The translations under genes were made by a program, and so were the position numbers. A stretch of 64,000 bases of DNA from Pseudophaeomoniella oleicola (lineage: Eukaryota > Ascomycota > Eurotiomycetes > Phaeomoniellales > Phaeomoniellaceae). Below the pieces are notes generated by a model, which saw only the letters and a program-made list of their open reading frames with translations, had not been told where the DNA came from and did no database searches. The DNA is taken from the NCBI GenBank assembly GCA_003868215.1, contig QWDQ01000020.1, positions 62,001-126,000 of the forward strand, written 5' to 3'. Position 1 is the first letter of the stretch; every line of letters begins with the position of its first letter. Below are positions 44,847 to 56,477 of this stretch, in pieces.

Positions 44847-46260
44847 TCATGTTCCCTCAGTAACACCCTTTCGGACAAAATGTACATACATAGTGCAACT
44901 GCTTTCGCCATTCTGCCAACATGGTGCTGATACCATTTCCTGTTCAATCATTTTGTAGCAATCCTCTGAATCCCTTCGAAGGAGCATCAACCTATGGATT
45001 TCCCGCCAAGGAAAGGTAACAATGACCCTTTGAACGGCGGTTACATGCATATCGCTGACCAAGAGAATCCTATCATAGAGTTTCTCCGCATTGTTGTATT
45101 TTGACAAGTACACTGGAACTGAAAGATCGTCGTTATCGAGCATAACCAAGAGTCTGGTCTTCTCCTTCATCGATTTCAACACTCGAACGCTGCTGTCAGC
45201 CGATTCTGATCCTGACTGTTCCTTGAGATCAGTTGAATTTGCTTCGGGCGGTAGCTTTAATGACTGGCTACTCTCGCCTGAAGCAAGTGACCCTGGCTGT
45301 AGTGCAGGCCAACGTTGTCTTCTCCTACGAATTTGCTCCGCCTTCTCGTCGGTAGCCATTTCAGAGGCGTGAGCTCTTTTTCGTGAATCACGACTTTCAA
45401 CCATTTCGTCAGTGTGCGAGAGATTGTACTTATCGTCCGTTAATAGTGGATCTGAGCTGCTCGTCGCAGGGAAGACGATTGGCCCATGGTTGTAGTGATC
45501 TATGACCCCTATCCACCCTCGACCACCTTTATAACAATACTTGACAATTGCTTTGTGATTCTTCTCGGTCTTCAGTTGCCAGAATCCATGGTCGTTATCC
45601 CATGATTGCAAAGTCAGCTTCCCTGAAATCTCGGATCCATCTTTCAAATTAACACGAACGTCTCGCTTGTGGCAATATGCAGTATTTTGGTTTATCGCAA
45701 AGTCAGGGAGTTCATGAACGAATGATCTTCTCAATCCCTTCAGAATCTGTTGATAGCCATCCTCAGTAAACCAATGATATGGTACGTGCTGTTTAGGCGT
45801 TGCGCCTAGGGACACATAGGTAACTCGTGCAGCCTGGGAGCCTAAATGTGCTTCTCTTTTCGATTTGATGGCGGTTTCATTCGAAAACAGTGGTTGCGTG
45901 CGTGAAACGGCCTTCATGGACTTAGTCTTGATCGAGGGGCTTGCAGAGGTAAATGGGTTTGGAGATGGCACTTGTAAAAAGGATTGACGAGGTCGCTGGT
46001 CTGTAGCTAGTATTGGCTTGGGTGCAACGAATCCTGGAGGGGCAAGACTGAAACCTGGCTGTGAAATGTTAAAAAAAGACAAACAATATGGATTGAGATC
46101 TCACCTGAATCCCGTCGCCGTCAAATTCGCTGTCAGAACTTTCGTCACTGAGTGTAATGTATCTTGTTTGATTTTCCTCGGGAGCATCACCCGAGGTGTT
46201 TAATAGTTTTCGTCGATGAGAGCGAAGAATTGGCGGTGATCTTGATCCAGAGTCCGACAT
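44847..46260 (-). CDS. Unrecognised fungal protein, 455 residues
   Basis: I do not recognise the family. Exon 1 is 46260-46105 and exon 2 is 46058-44847, joined in phase 0 by a 46-nt intron (GTGAGA..TTTCACAG). The first 130 residues are Ser/Pro-rich and polar (ILRSHRRKL, an acidic SDESSDSEFDGDG just before the splice). A folded-looking block near 130-245 contains YHWFTEDGYQQILKGLRRSF, CHKRDVRVNLKDGSEISGK and GFWQLKTEKNHKAIVKYCYK. A charged linker with RKRAHAS and IRRRRQRW follows (possible nuclear signal), then a second block (RLLVMLDNDDLSVPVYLSKY, VIVTFPWREIHRLMLLRRDS). No membrane segment is seen. A nuclear or cytosolic location is inferred from composition only. Confidence 0.65.
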
Positions 46261-46574
46261 TATGAAGAGCGACTGCAGATTTGGTCAAATCATTCACAGT
46301 TGAACATTAAGAGATCGTGAAGGAAGAGCCAGTCTCCTCTGCTAGTACAGACTGAGACGGGATGAAGTTAAAAAGAAAGAAAAGGTCAATCGTTAACTAT
46401 GAGCAAACAACATCGTCACCCGCGTTGTCAGTGTTCGGGTATAACAAAGAGGACAGAACACGTATCACAGAGTTCGGAAACCCATTTTCGGCTTGTTCGG
46501 AATGGAGTCAATCCGTGTAATGATTGTCAAGTCAAATTCTCAAACACCTTCAACGCTTCTATTTCTTACCGCTC
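46261..46574. other. Short spacer between two minus-strand genes
   Basis: About 310 bp that serves as the upstream region of the preceding unrecognised gene and the 3' flank of the dioxygenase gene. Nothing specific was seen. Confidence 0.4.
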
Positions 46575-47253
46575 TCACTCCCGCCGTACTTTGAAAACAC
46601 TCAGATCCAATGGTATCCTCTCCCCCATCCACGTCGCTCTTTGTGTGTGATTTCTTTCCTCTTCATCCGTTTCCGAGTCTGTGTTAGGATGCACCAGCAC
46701 ACTCAACGGTCCACGATTAATGACCAGCCAAGGTATGAATGCTCCAAACTGAGCGGGTGTAAATAGATTCACCTCAAACATGGCCACAGTATGAGGCCCA
46801 ACAGGACGATCCCAAAATCTATATATCCTCAACTCAGGGACTGCAGAATTAGCGAATTGTTCTCATACACCTGGAGAGCATTTGCATACATTGATATCGA
46901 ATTCTTTGCCAAAGTTCATGGGCAAATTTGGTTTGTTCTTCATTATACTATACCGACAGTCAGACACATTCTGAGTATGATGAAGAGACTAACCTGATAA
47001 TGATAGATATGTATATCAAATCCTCCACGTCGCCCATTGCTTAGGCCATCTGTAAAGGTTTCATAACTCGGACTCAGCACACCATGCTGCGGGTTCACAT
47101 AAGACTTGCCGTCTTCCGCCTTCTCGCTACATGTCGACGTTAGGAATGATCTCCATGAGCCCGATGGAATCATTCCACTTACTCCGGAAGTGGATGCCGA
47201 TTCTCATAACCTTTCAAAGGCGACGGATAGCTATATTGCGAGGGGTCAGTCAT
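46575..47253 (-). CDS. DOPA 4,5-dioxygenase family protein
   Basis: Small ring-opening dioxygenase of the DOPA 4,5-dioxygenase family (PF08883), enzymes that cleave catechols such as DOPA. Four exons (47253-47183, 47126-46994, 46947-46890, 46840-46575) encode 175 residues, the normal size. Motifs in order: SYETFTDGLSNGRRGGFDIH then IYHYQ, EEQTKFAHELWQRIRYQF, PELRIYRFWDRPVGPH, VAMFEVNLFTPAQFGAFIPW, NRGPLSVLVHPNT and HTQRATWMG. The HIYH, GPH and VHP histidines are the probable metal ligands. All three junctions (introns 56, 46 and 49 nt) rebuild conserved sequence. The physiological substrate in fungi is mostly unknown, so pigment or aromatic breakdown is a guess. Confidence 0.9.
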
Positions 47254-47973
47254 AATGTCAGGGAGTGAACTGTTCCCTTAAGTGAGTGCGATACAGATAT
47301 CAGCAATGATTCTCCTTGCTTGCTTCATGTAAAAGAAAGACACAGAAACTTGATAATATATATCTAAGTGGGCGGCGATGTCGCCATCCTTTTAGACCTT
47401 CAAATGGTCGGCTTCATTGACGGAATGGCTCCGCTAGCTGACAAACCTGGTCTTTCATGCCGCAGAGAAGCCGAAGTTGCCAGGCACGGAGCAATAGACA
47501 TATTCGATATTTCGCGATGATGAGTAAGACATATTGAGATGTCCATTCATGTAATAAAAAAACCTACTGTTCGTCGTCTTATGTGTGTTTTGCCCGTAGG
47601 AGCAAGACGTAATTTGGCAAACGGGTCGGTCAGCCATTTCCAAAGGTACGCAGATGTATATGGACTACATCGACAACTGAGTCCAGAGTCCAGAGAGCTG
47701 TCCCGAATGATAGAAACTCGAAAACAGAATACAAAGTAGCCAGGGACATGTAGTAATCAGGGGTGACAGAATGCAAGTTTATGTGTTCTTCTTGTGGTGA
47801 CACAAAGTTCCAGACCGCTCACCGCCCGTCCTGCAAATGTCCGGCAGAATAATTGAGAGCCAAAAAGTTTCGATTGGACTGAGTAGACTGTAGGATTCGC
47901 ACGAATCTTGCACACTTCAATTTCGCAAGCAGATAGCTCGTCAGCTGAGATTATTCTGCTCGGTCGTGAAATC
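47254..47973. promoter_or_regulatory. Divergent region between dioxygenase and NOP6-like genes
   Basis: About 720 bp between head-to-head genes. No motif was recognised. Confidence 0.35.
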
Positions 47974-49062
47974 ATGGCGAAAAGAAAGAGAAGAGAGAAG
48001 AAGGCCAAGGCTGAAGATGTTGACGGCAATGAAATTCCAACTACGAATGGCGCAGACGTAGATTCACCAGAACCGGAAGCGAATGATGCACAGAAATCTG
48101 CTGTCCCTGATATGCAGGAAGACGTTACTGAGGAAAAGGAGGAAAGTGGTGTCCCAAATGGAGAAGAATTCGAAGAAGAGCAACCACGTAAGAAGCGCAG
48201 GAAAAATAAATCTAGTACTACAGATCTACCCACCACCACAGAGCCGACAGAAACCGGCGAAGAACCCTCAGCAGAGGACAACGCAGAGGATAACGCGGAG
48301 GAACAAGAACAGCAAACTCCATCCAAGTCCCGATACATTCTGTTTGTGGGCAACCTCCCCTACGACACGACTACCGCTGCCGTCCAAAAACACTTTTCCG
48401 CTCTAGCCCCAAATTTCACAGTCCGACACTCTACAGATAAAGCTACGGGTCGTTCTCGAGGCTTCGCCTTCCTAGAATTCGAGAACTACGACTTCATGCA
48501 TCGTTGTCTGAAGAGCTACCATCACAGCCTCTTCTTCTCGGAGCCATCTGAGGTCCCTGAAGAACCAAGTGCCGACCAAATTGAATCAGGAATTCACCCG
48601 TCCCGTCTCCAACAGATGTCCAACCAATCCGCTTCACGCAAGCCACACAAATACAGATCAAATGACCCTGACCAAGGTGGCCGAAGGATAAACATCGAAC
48701 TCACCGCCGGCGGAGGGGGGCATTCATCGACACGAAAATTGAAATTGAAAGAGAAGAACGAAAATCTATCGAAGGAAAGAGCAAGAAAGGCAGAGACGAA
48801 ACGGAAGATCGAGGAAAGAACGGAGGCCAACAGGCGGAAACAAGGACTGACCGGGGCTAGATCTAGTTCGTCTCATAGAGGTGGCCGTGGCGGAGGTCGC
48901 GGTGGTGGTCGCGGTGGCGGTCGCGGTGGTGGTGGTGGTGCACGACGTGGCGGCGGCAGGGGCTCCCAATGGGGAGGACCAGGCGGCTCACGCAACAAAG
49001 GTGCAACAGGCGCCAACGCCGGCGCCGTAGGAACAGCAAAGAAAAGAATATTCGCCGAATGA
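47974..49062 (+). CDS. NOP6: Nop6-like nucleolar RRM protein
   Basis: RNA-binding protein of 40S ribosomal subunit assembly in the nucleolus. One exon, 362 residues from ATG 47974 (MAKRKRREKKAKAED); the frame runs further upstream but has no earlier ATG. Residues 1-120 are basic then acidic, with PRKKRRKNK as a nuclear signal. One RRM lies near 124-205: RYILFVGNLPYDTTTAAVQK and TGRSRGFAFLEFENYDFMHR are the RNP2 and RNP1 regions. A basic coiled segment (KLKLKEKNENLSKERARKAE) follows, then an RGG box from about 305 (repeated RGGGRGGG). The conserved RRINIELTAGGGG segment after the RRM is typical of Nop6. The protein is longer than yeast Nop6 (225), mainly through the N-terminal and RGG extensions. 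Confidence 0.82.
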   Translation: MAKRKRREKKAKAEDVDGNEIPTTNGADVDSPEPEANDAQKSAVPDMQEDVTEEKEESGVPNGEEFEEEQPRKKRRKNKSSTTDLPTTTEPTETGEEPSAEDNAEDNAEEQEQQTPSKSRYILFVGNLPYDTTTAAVQKHFSALAPNFTVRHSTDKATGRSRGFAFLEFENYDFMHRCLKSYHHSLFFSEPSEVPEEPSADQIESGIHPSRLQQMSNQSASRKPHKYRSNDPDQGGRRINIELTAGGGGHSSTRKLKLKEKNENLSKERARKAETKRKIEERTEANRRKQGLTGARSSSSHRGGRGGGRGGGRGGGRGGGGGARRGGGRGSQWGGPGGSRNKGATGANAGAVGTAKKRIFAE

Positions 49063-50158
49063 AGACCCAACAAACAAACCCCTCTGGCCATATACATCTA
49101 CCATACCAATCAGTCCACTCAACTGTCGTCGTCGTCGTCGTCGTTGTCGTCGTCCAAATCTTGGCTCGACGATAGAAAGAGAGAGAGAGAGATAGACAGA
49201 CAGACAGATAGACACACAGATGGTCAGATACCAACCGCGTGTGTTTGATATGGTTGTATATGAATACTAGTTAGAAATATGATACCCCCCCCCCCCCCCC
49301 CAAATACTTCCACGCTGATATTCCAAATCCCTCCGGTCAATTGCCTTTCCTTAAGCAAAGAGCATCACAGGTGCGCGATCTCTTTCAACTCAATTCGCTC
49401 TACAGTTCTCTATGTCGTTGGCTTGGGACTATGAGTTGAGGGGTATAATATCAGATAGAAACATATCTACTTACATAGTAGGTTACCTATCTACCACATG
49501 TAAAATTGTGATAAAGCATTGAGGAAAAAAAGGGGAGGGGAAAGCGTGAATTAGAGACTAGACAAATTCTGATAAGTTATGGAACAGGATTTCAGGTCCT
49601 GAAAGGGAAGGGAGGGAGGGGGCTGTCGATGATGGCCTGATTTGCTCCGTTTAGTTGAATAAGGTAAGTAATATATATGAGGTATCTCCATTCAGTTTCC
49701 ATCTGTTCATCTGTCTCTTCGTTGATTACGGCGGTGGGTTCCGTAGGTCCTTCCAACAATACAACGCCGTCAAAAGGAGAGAGAGCAAGCAGAAACAAAT
49801 CGAAGACATATGGAGACATTTCTTCTTCGGATCGCAATGATGATAACGACCGCTAGTTCGACGGGACCATCAGAACTTTGTAAAAACATATCCCTATCAC
49901 TCCCGAGAGGCCTCTCCCTGGACAGTTGCTCGCTCGTGTTCTTTTATCCGCTTGCGCGCCAACGATGTAGTGCAGAATTAGAGAATAGGTGAAAGATCGC
50001 TCGTCAAATTTTGCTCCAATCAATATGATTGCCGCATTTGCAATCGAATGACTTGAAGATGGGGGGTGTGGAAATCTCTAGTCATCTATCATCCCATGAA
50101 CCAAGTCATGGCTCTTGCTATCATCCCTCTTCTCGCTTGAGAATTTCCTGATACTTCT
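49063..50158. other. Convergent intergenic region with a C17 run
   Basis: Between the NOP6-like and RAC genes, which converge. It contains GTC repeats near 49123-49152, GA and GACA repeats near 49175-49206 and the C run at 49285-49301. No gene was supported. Confidence 0.55.
49285..49301. repeat. C17 homopolymer run
   Basis: Seventeen uninterrupted C residues. Confidence 0.85.
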
Positions 50159-51025
<867 letters not shown>

Positions 51026-53015
51026 CCCGGTTGGTAGCTGTCAAATAGTCGGACTAAATGTTCTTCTGTCGTAATATATTCGTGCCACCGGTTATATTTG
51101 CTTATCAGAGGTGTTTTGGTCGAGACCTATCAAGATGCGGTCAAATCCTGTCGTGCTACAAATGATCGGTGTAAAGTAGGCTAACCGGAGCTGCGCAGAA
51201 TATTGTTGGCAGATGATGTATGGGTAAAATATATGTAATCGACTTTTGATGTTGGCAGACTGGTCGAAGATAGCTATGGAAGATGATAACAGCTGTGGTA
51301 GGGGAATCGCGGAGGAAGCTCGCTAGGGATTGATAAGGGGATGATGTGAGGTAAGAGTGTAATAATTGATGGCGGCAAGCGACGTTTCGATGAGAGTGTA
51401 TTGACTACAGATACCAGTAGGGTCGATAGTATCGATGTTGTTGGAAAGAAGAAACTGGGAAGAATCTCAAGAGATTGATTGACTGCAGTCGGTTGGGCTG
51501 TAAGGATGAGGGTTGTCGCAGGGTTGGAGTGGTGGTGATGGTGGTGGTAGAGTGTCGGCAAGGTCCTCTTAGTTGACACATTAAAGTCGTGAGTGGTTCG
51601 TCGGGAGACGCCAAGTTGGACTCGCTTTGGTTGAGTTTCATGTTCTGGTCTTTCCTTTTTCCTCTCTGCTTTAACTTACCATTTCGTCCCCTCCCGTCCT
51701 CATGTATCAGCTATCACTTCAGGTCACTGTTTCTATTTCCATATCAAGTGTGGTATTCAGGTTACAGTCGTTACTATCTGCTTTCTTTCAGCATTGCTTT
51801 TGTTTGCTATCCCGATATCACATCTCCCAGGATACTGTTTACACCCTCTAACTACATATAAGCACTGTATCTGCCTAGGTAGGCCTATATATGCATATTT
51901 AAGCGACCAGATTTGAGCTGGTAGAAATGCATTCAGTAAAGACAATACCCTGGTTGACCATGCACAAGCGAGCTCTTCCTTTCTTCCGACCGTCTTTCCT
52001 GCGTGTGGCATCTCGGCATCTCCTTTCTCTGACAGGGAACGGACCTTTTTATATGGATCACGATGGGTCCTTTTGTTGTCACTCGTCATCGAATTTGTAT
52101 CAGCCTTCCATCCACCGGATTTTCCTGTTGCCGTTGGACTATCTTACTGGTGGTTACTACCGCTGGCATACCTATCGACCTTCAATGCGCGACATCCGCA
52201 TGCTCAATATCAGATGTGTCTGCCAGCTCATTGAATCAACGTTCCCGACGTTCTGTCGTAGCCGATCCCTAGCACGTCTATTACCTATTTCCAGACTATT
52301 TACGACTCATTCTTCTAGATACCGAGGTCTACAGGACCACGGTGCCACGGTACTAACGAGGAGCTTTGACCCATGCCACACCACGTGCTTCGTCTTCGTT
52401 TTAGATCTTCACTGCATTGGATAAGTTAACAGACCCTCCTTCCTCCTAACGTTACCCAACGTTAGATGTATCAACATCCTTCTTTGGGCGTGCCATTTTC
52501 CAAAGATACTGCACGCTAAGCTACTGTCAATTCCCAGCTAACCCGACGGAGCTATGATACTTCTGGTGTTTTCTGGGTCTCCAAGTAGACGGTTCAACCC
52601 GAATATGCGTTTCACTTTCCAGCTCTTTTCACCTGTTATGATACAAAGCTGGTTAGCGTTTACTGTGATCGCCATGATCTCTTTCCTTTCTACCAGTGGA
52701 GCCGGTAGGCAGACAGGCTTCCAACTCTACCAAAGTGGTCAAGATAGAGCGTCAATCTTTGATGATCGTCGTGCAGAATGACAGTCAGACTGCTGGGTTT
52801 ACGTAAGAATATACGTTCTGATCTCTACAGAAAACACGGAAGATGCCGATAGATACTGTGGTCAGACTGAATGATGACCGATCAATTCACTTTCGTGAAA
52901 GCCAGACATTGATTGGGAGGTCTAATGGAAGATCTTCTCATCTGCCATGTCCTGGGACGCTATCTCCGTACACTTTCCCTTCCAGCGACGATGATCTCGC
53001 TACCGGACGATCACA
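51026..53015. other. Long intergenic region upstream of RAC
   Basis: This 2-kb spacer holds the RAC promoter and the 3' flank of the FluG-like gene. A 165-codon plus-strand frame (near 51927-52424) has no recognisable sequence and was not accepted. No repeat of note was seen. Confidence 0.5.
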
Positions 53016-55907
53016 TCAGTATCTCTCCATGATGAACTTCCTTGCCTGTGCTTCTCCCATTTCTCTGATCATACCACTTTCTGCCCTCTTCGTTGCAACA
53101 TAGTTCTCGATGAATTCACTTCCCAGCACCCTGTTGAGCAATTCATCCTCTGCCAGCGATCTCAACGCCTTTTCCAGGGTATTGGGCAACATAGTCGTGA
53201 TGCCAAGCTCCTCTCTCGTCTTTTCGTCGATCTGACTGGCATCATGTGGGCAATCTTTATGTTCGAGACGCTTGTTCTGGTGTACACCGTCAAGGCCGGC
53301 AGCGATCAAAGCAGCCATAGCGAAGTAGGCATGTGACATCCCATCAATCGTCTTCAATTCAAATCGCCCGTCTTCGATCTTTCGAAGCGGTGTTTCCTTG
53401 TTTTGGTAACCCCAAGTTACCCACTCACCACCAGCCCAGATGCCACCCTTGACCCTTTCATAAGATGCATCCGAAGGCAGGCTGAAAGCAAGAATAGATG
53501 GAAGATGATCTAGGATTCCAGCAAGCCATGATTGTTCAAGTTCAAGATTTGAGATAGAGAAATGGGCATGACACGCACTGCCACAAGTGAAATCGAAGGG
53601 CCTGGGATATACGGTTGCTTTAAGACCATGAGCCTTGGCAATATTATCAATGACCGCACGAGCACGATAGAGAGTGTCAACAGCTTTGAGGGGATTGGAC
53701 GGCGGAAGAACAAACTCCCATTGGCCAGGTGCCGCTTCAGCATGAAATTGCGGGAGATGGATGTTCACACTGGAGAGGGCTTCAACTATCTCTTCAATCA
53801 TGGGTAGGATGTCCAATTGTGCATACGTCATATTGCACCATGAGTGTAAATCGGTGATGGGGACAAACTCTTTGATGTAGCCAGTTTCAGGGTCATTGAC
53901 AGGCTTCATAAAGATGATTTCGATTTCGAAGCCCATCAAGATTGAGATATCGAGTTCTCGCTTTGCGGCCTCAACCTGCCGTTGAAGAGCCCATCGCGGA
54001 CACCCTTCAAAGTGAAGAGCATGCTTGATCGTGTGCGGTTGATCTTTGTGCCAAAATGTCTGGACTGTCGCTGAGGGAGCTGCAGCACTTGGAAGACCGA
54101 CATTGCGAGTCAAGGTCGTTGCATCAATGGAAAACAGTATCTGACCCGTTGCAGATCCTCCAGGGGCGCAAAAATCACGTTGCAGAATCCTCAAAATAGC
54201 TCGAGTTGCAGCTATCCGCTTCTGATTTCGCACTGTCTCGATGAACTCGGACTTGGGCATCATCTTGGAGCGGACTGTGTTTGTATAATCAACCCATTGA
54301 AACCACACATATTTGATATCCTGGTTTTCAATGAAAAATTTGTCCATAATTGCGACTGTTGTAGCATTCTCGGTCTCGGAATCAGCGACTTGCCCATCTT
54401 GTGACAACCTGGACAGTGTTGGGTCTATCGATCTCTTTGACGTTGGGGATGATGAGGCTGGTGTACCATTGACTAGCGTAGATGTTTCACTGTGCCGTCC
54501 ACAGGCTGCAAGTAAGCGCGGATATTTTCTGTCCTCGTCTAGCTTGTAGAGTAAGTTAGAATTCCAGAACAGCAAGTCTGTCGCAATATTGATAGCTTGT
54601 GCTACGGTAAAGTCGCCTGCTTTCATATACGACACAAGGACCTAACAATATCAGCTGGAGGAAAGTCAGACTCGATTTGAGCATACATTTTCAAGTGACT
54701 CTCTCAATTGCTTCAGGCCTAGCCAATAGGTCTCTGGGAAGAAATGAGCATCTGTGGATAGTATGATCTTTGAAGTCGGTGCCGATTCCAGGGCCTGTCG
54801 CAGCATGTTCTCTTGGGCATCTCGGCTCAGGGTAATAAACATCCCGCCAATATCAAGCCAAGCGTTCTGATAGACAGAGGCTAAGTATCCGGCCTCTCTC
54901 GTATAAGGGTATGAGCCATGTAACATGACAATGTCGACGTTTGGATATGCTTCAATGAGTGGTTGTAGATAAGCTGGATTTGCTTTCTCAAGGTTGATGT
55001 CCGAATCTCCAAAACCACAATGGAACTGAATCGGTAAGCCTTCTCCTTCCGCTTCTGCCTTCTTCTCTAAGACATCGCACACAGCCACGACAAGATAGTC
55101 GTTAAAAGGCTTCGTCTCGATCCTGTAGTTGTCGTCTCCTACCGCATTCTGAAGATAATCATGGAATGCAGTGAGGAGTTCCGATTCCTGAAGTGATTGT
55201 CGAGGACGTAGTGCTTTCCGACTCTCCAGCCCTACGTCCAAACCTGTTCGGTAACAGACGACGGACTTGAAACCCCGAACATTTGCATCATTGGAAAGGG
55301 ATCTAACTTGGTTCCTGAATTCAGCGTTGAAACGAATGAAAAAGGACTCGCTTTGACTTTTCTCCCAAGTTGACTCCATTCCCACGTTCAGAAGTCCGGC
55401 TTGCAGTACGAGCTGTTGAATGGTATCAGCAGCTATTGCTTCTATTCGGACAATTCTTGCACATTCTGGAACGACATTTCTGTGCCATTGGTATGGATAT
55501 AACAGCTTGGTGTTCAGTCCATCATCCAACAGCAGGGAATGAATGCCTTCCAGGCTCCTCTTCACGAAGCCATCATAATCTCGTCGAATGTACTCATTAC
55601 GAGCATTCTTGATTGCACTCCAAGACTCTTGACAGTTGAAGAATTCTGCTAATTGCTTCTGGGCTCTCATGAAGCATAATGAAGTATGAATGTGATCGGT
55701 AAGAGCGGACCCTTGAGCTTCGGAGATGCTCGATTCGAATGGTACTTCAGGACTGCCATAGGCGTTTTCAGGTAAGAGAATGTTGTGTGCATGATTGTCT
55801 ATGAGGGGAAAGTTCTTCGTGATATTGCGTAAGTCATCAATGGTAGCGGTCTCAAGGTCGATAAACGATGAGAGTTTTGGATGGGATATCCTCTGGTCAG
55901 ATGCCAT
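53016..55907 (-). CDS. FluG-like amidohydrolase-glutamine synthetase fusion
   Basis: Two-domain protein of the FluG type. Exon 1 is 55907-54687 and exon 2 is 54641-53016 (intron 45 nt, phase 0), giving 948 residues. The N-terminal amidohydrolase (nodulin-like) domain, about 1-410, has FPLIDNHAHNILL (metal HxH), PIQFHCGFGDSDI, VDIVMLHGSYPYTREAGYLA and ILSTDAHFFPETYWLGL. A linker near 445-500 is Ser/Thr-rich. The C-terminal glutamine synthetase domain has WFQWVDYTNTVRSKMMP, MGFEIEIIF, FHAEAAPGQWEFVLPP, YPRPF and GSACHAHFSI. A. nidulans FluG, with this layout, is needed for a diffusible sporulation signal, but FluG-like paralogues are common and bacterial relatives make gamma-glutamyl amides, so the role here is open. 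It is divergent from BOR1. Confidence 0.85.
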
Positions 55908-56477
55908 GATGTTTGCAGTCTACCAGCCTGCAGACCCTGGGATGTAGAGTCAAGTTCGCATACAAAAAGGACTATAACATCGACCCAGAAGTATGAGCCG
56001 TGATAGTGTCAATGTGTAGTAAGACGAGCCGCAAGTCCATGTCTATTCACACGATAACAACTGAGACGCGGAAAGGAAGAAGTGGACGATTCGCTTATCA
56101 AATGTGAGGACCCATCACGTCAGCGTTGTCATCAAACACCCACTGGTTGACTCTCATCATCAAACAGAAGGATGCGAGCAATGCATTCCGAAGCATTTAT
56201 ACAAATACTTCTGATTGAAGATAGGCAGATATAACAATGGAGAGCCAAATGCCGGGGTTGTTCGTCTACCCCACACTGATATTTCCACAATCTCAATTGA
56301 GAATGTCATCATCGCCTACTCGGTTTCTGTCTCTTGGCTTTGCGCCATTAGGCGTTGGCACTTTTGTCGCTATCCTGGATCTTTCAGTCGCTAATGCTTG
56401 TACTCTTATGCAATGCACTACACTACGAATGAGTTATGACCCTTTGATGCAACTTTACAAACCCTGGCGTCCTCAAA
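55908..56477. promoter_or_regulatory. Divergent region between FluG-like and BOR1 genes
   Basis: About 570 bp. An ATG at 56237 opens an 85-codon frame that overlaps the BOR1 start out of frame (see findings). Confidence 0.35.

Noticed and set aside
47908-47973. Earlier start for the NOP6-like protein
   Set aside because: The frame is open upstream, but the only earlier initiator is a TTG. ATG 47974 gives the expected basic N-terminus.
51927-52424. 165-codon plus-strand frame in the RAC upstream region
   Set aside because: Composition is random-looking, with no domain, repeat or neighbouring exon to extend it, and it is within the length expected by chance in a 2-kb spacer.
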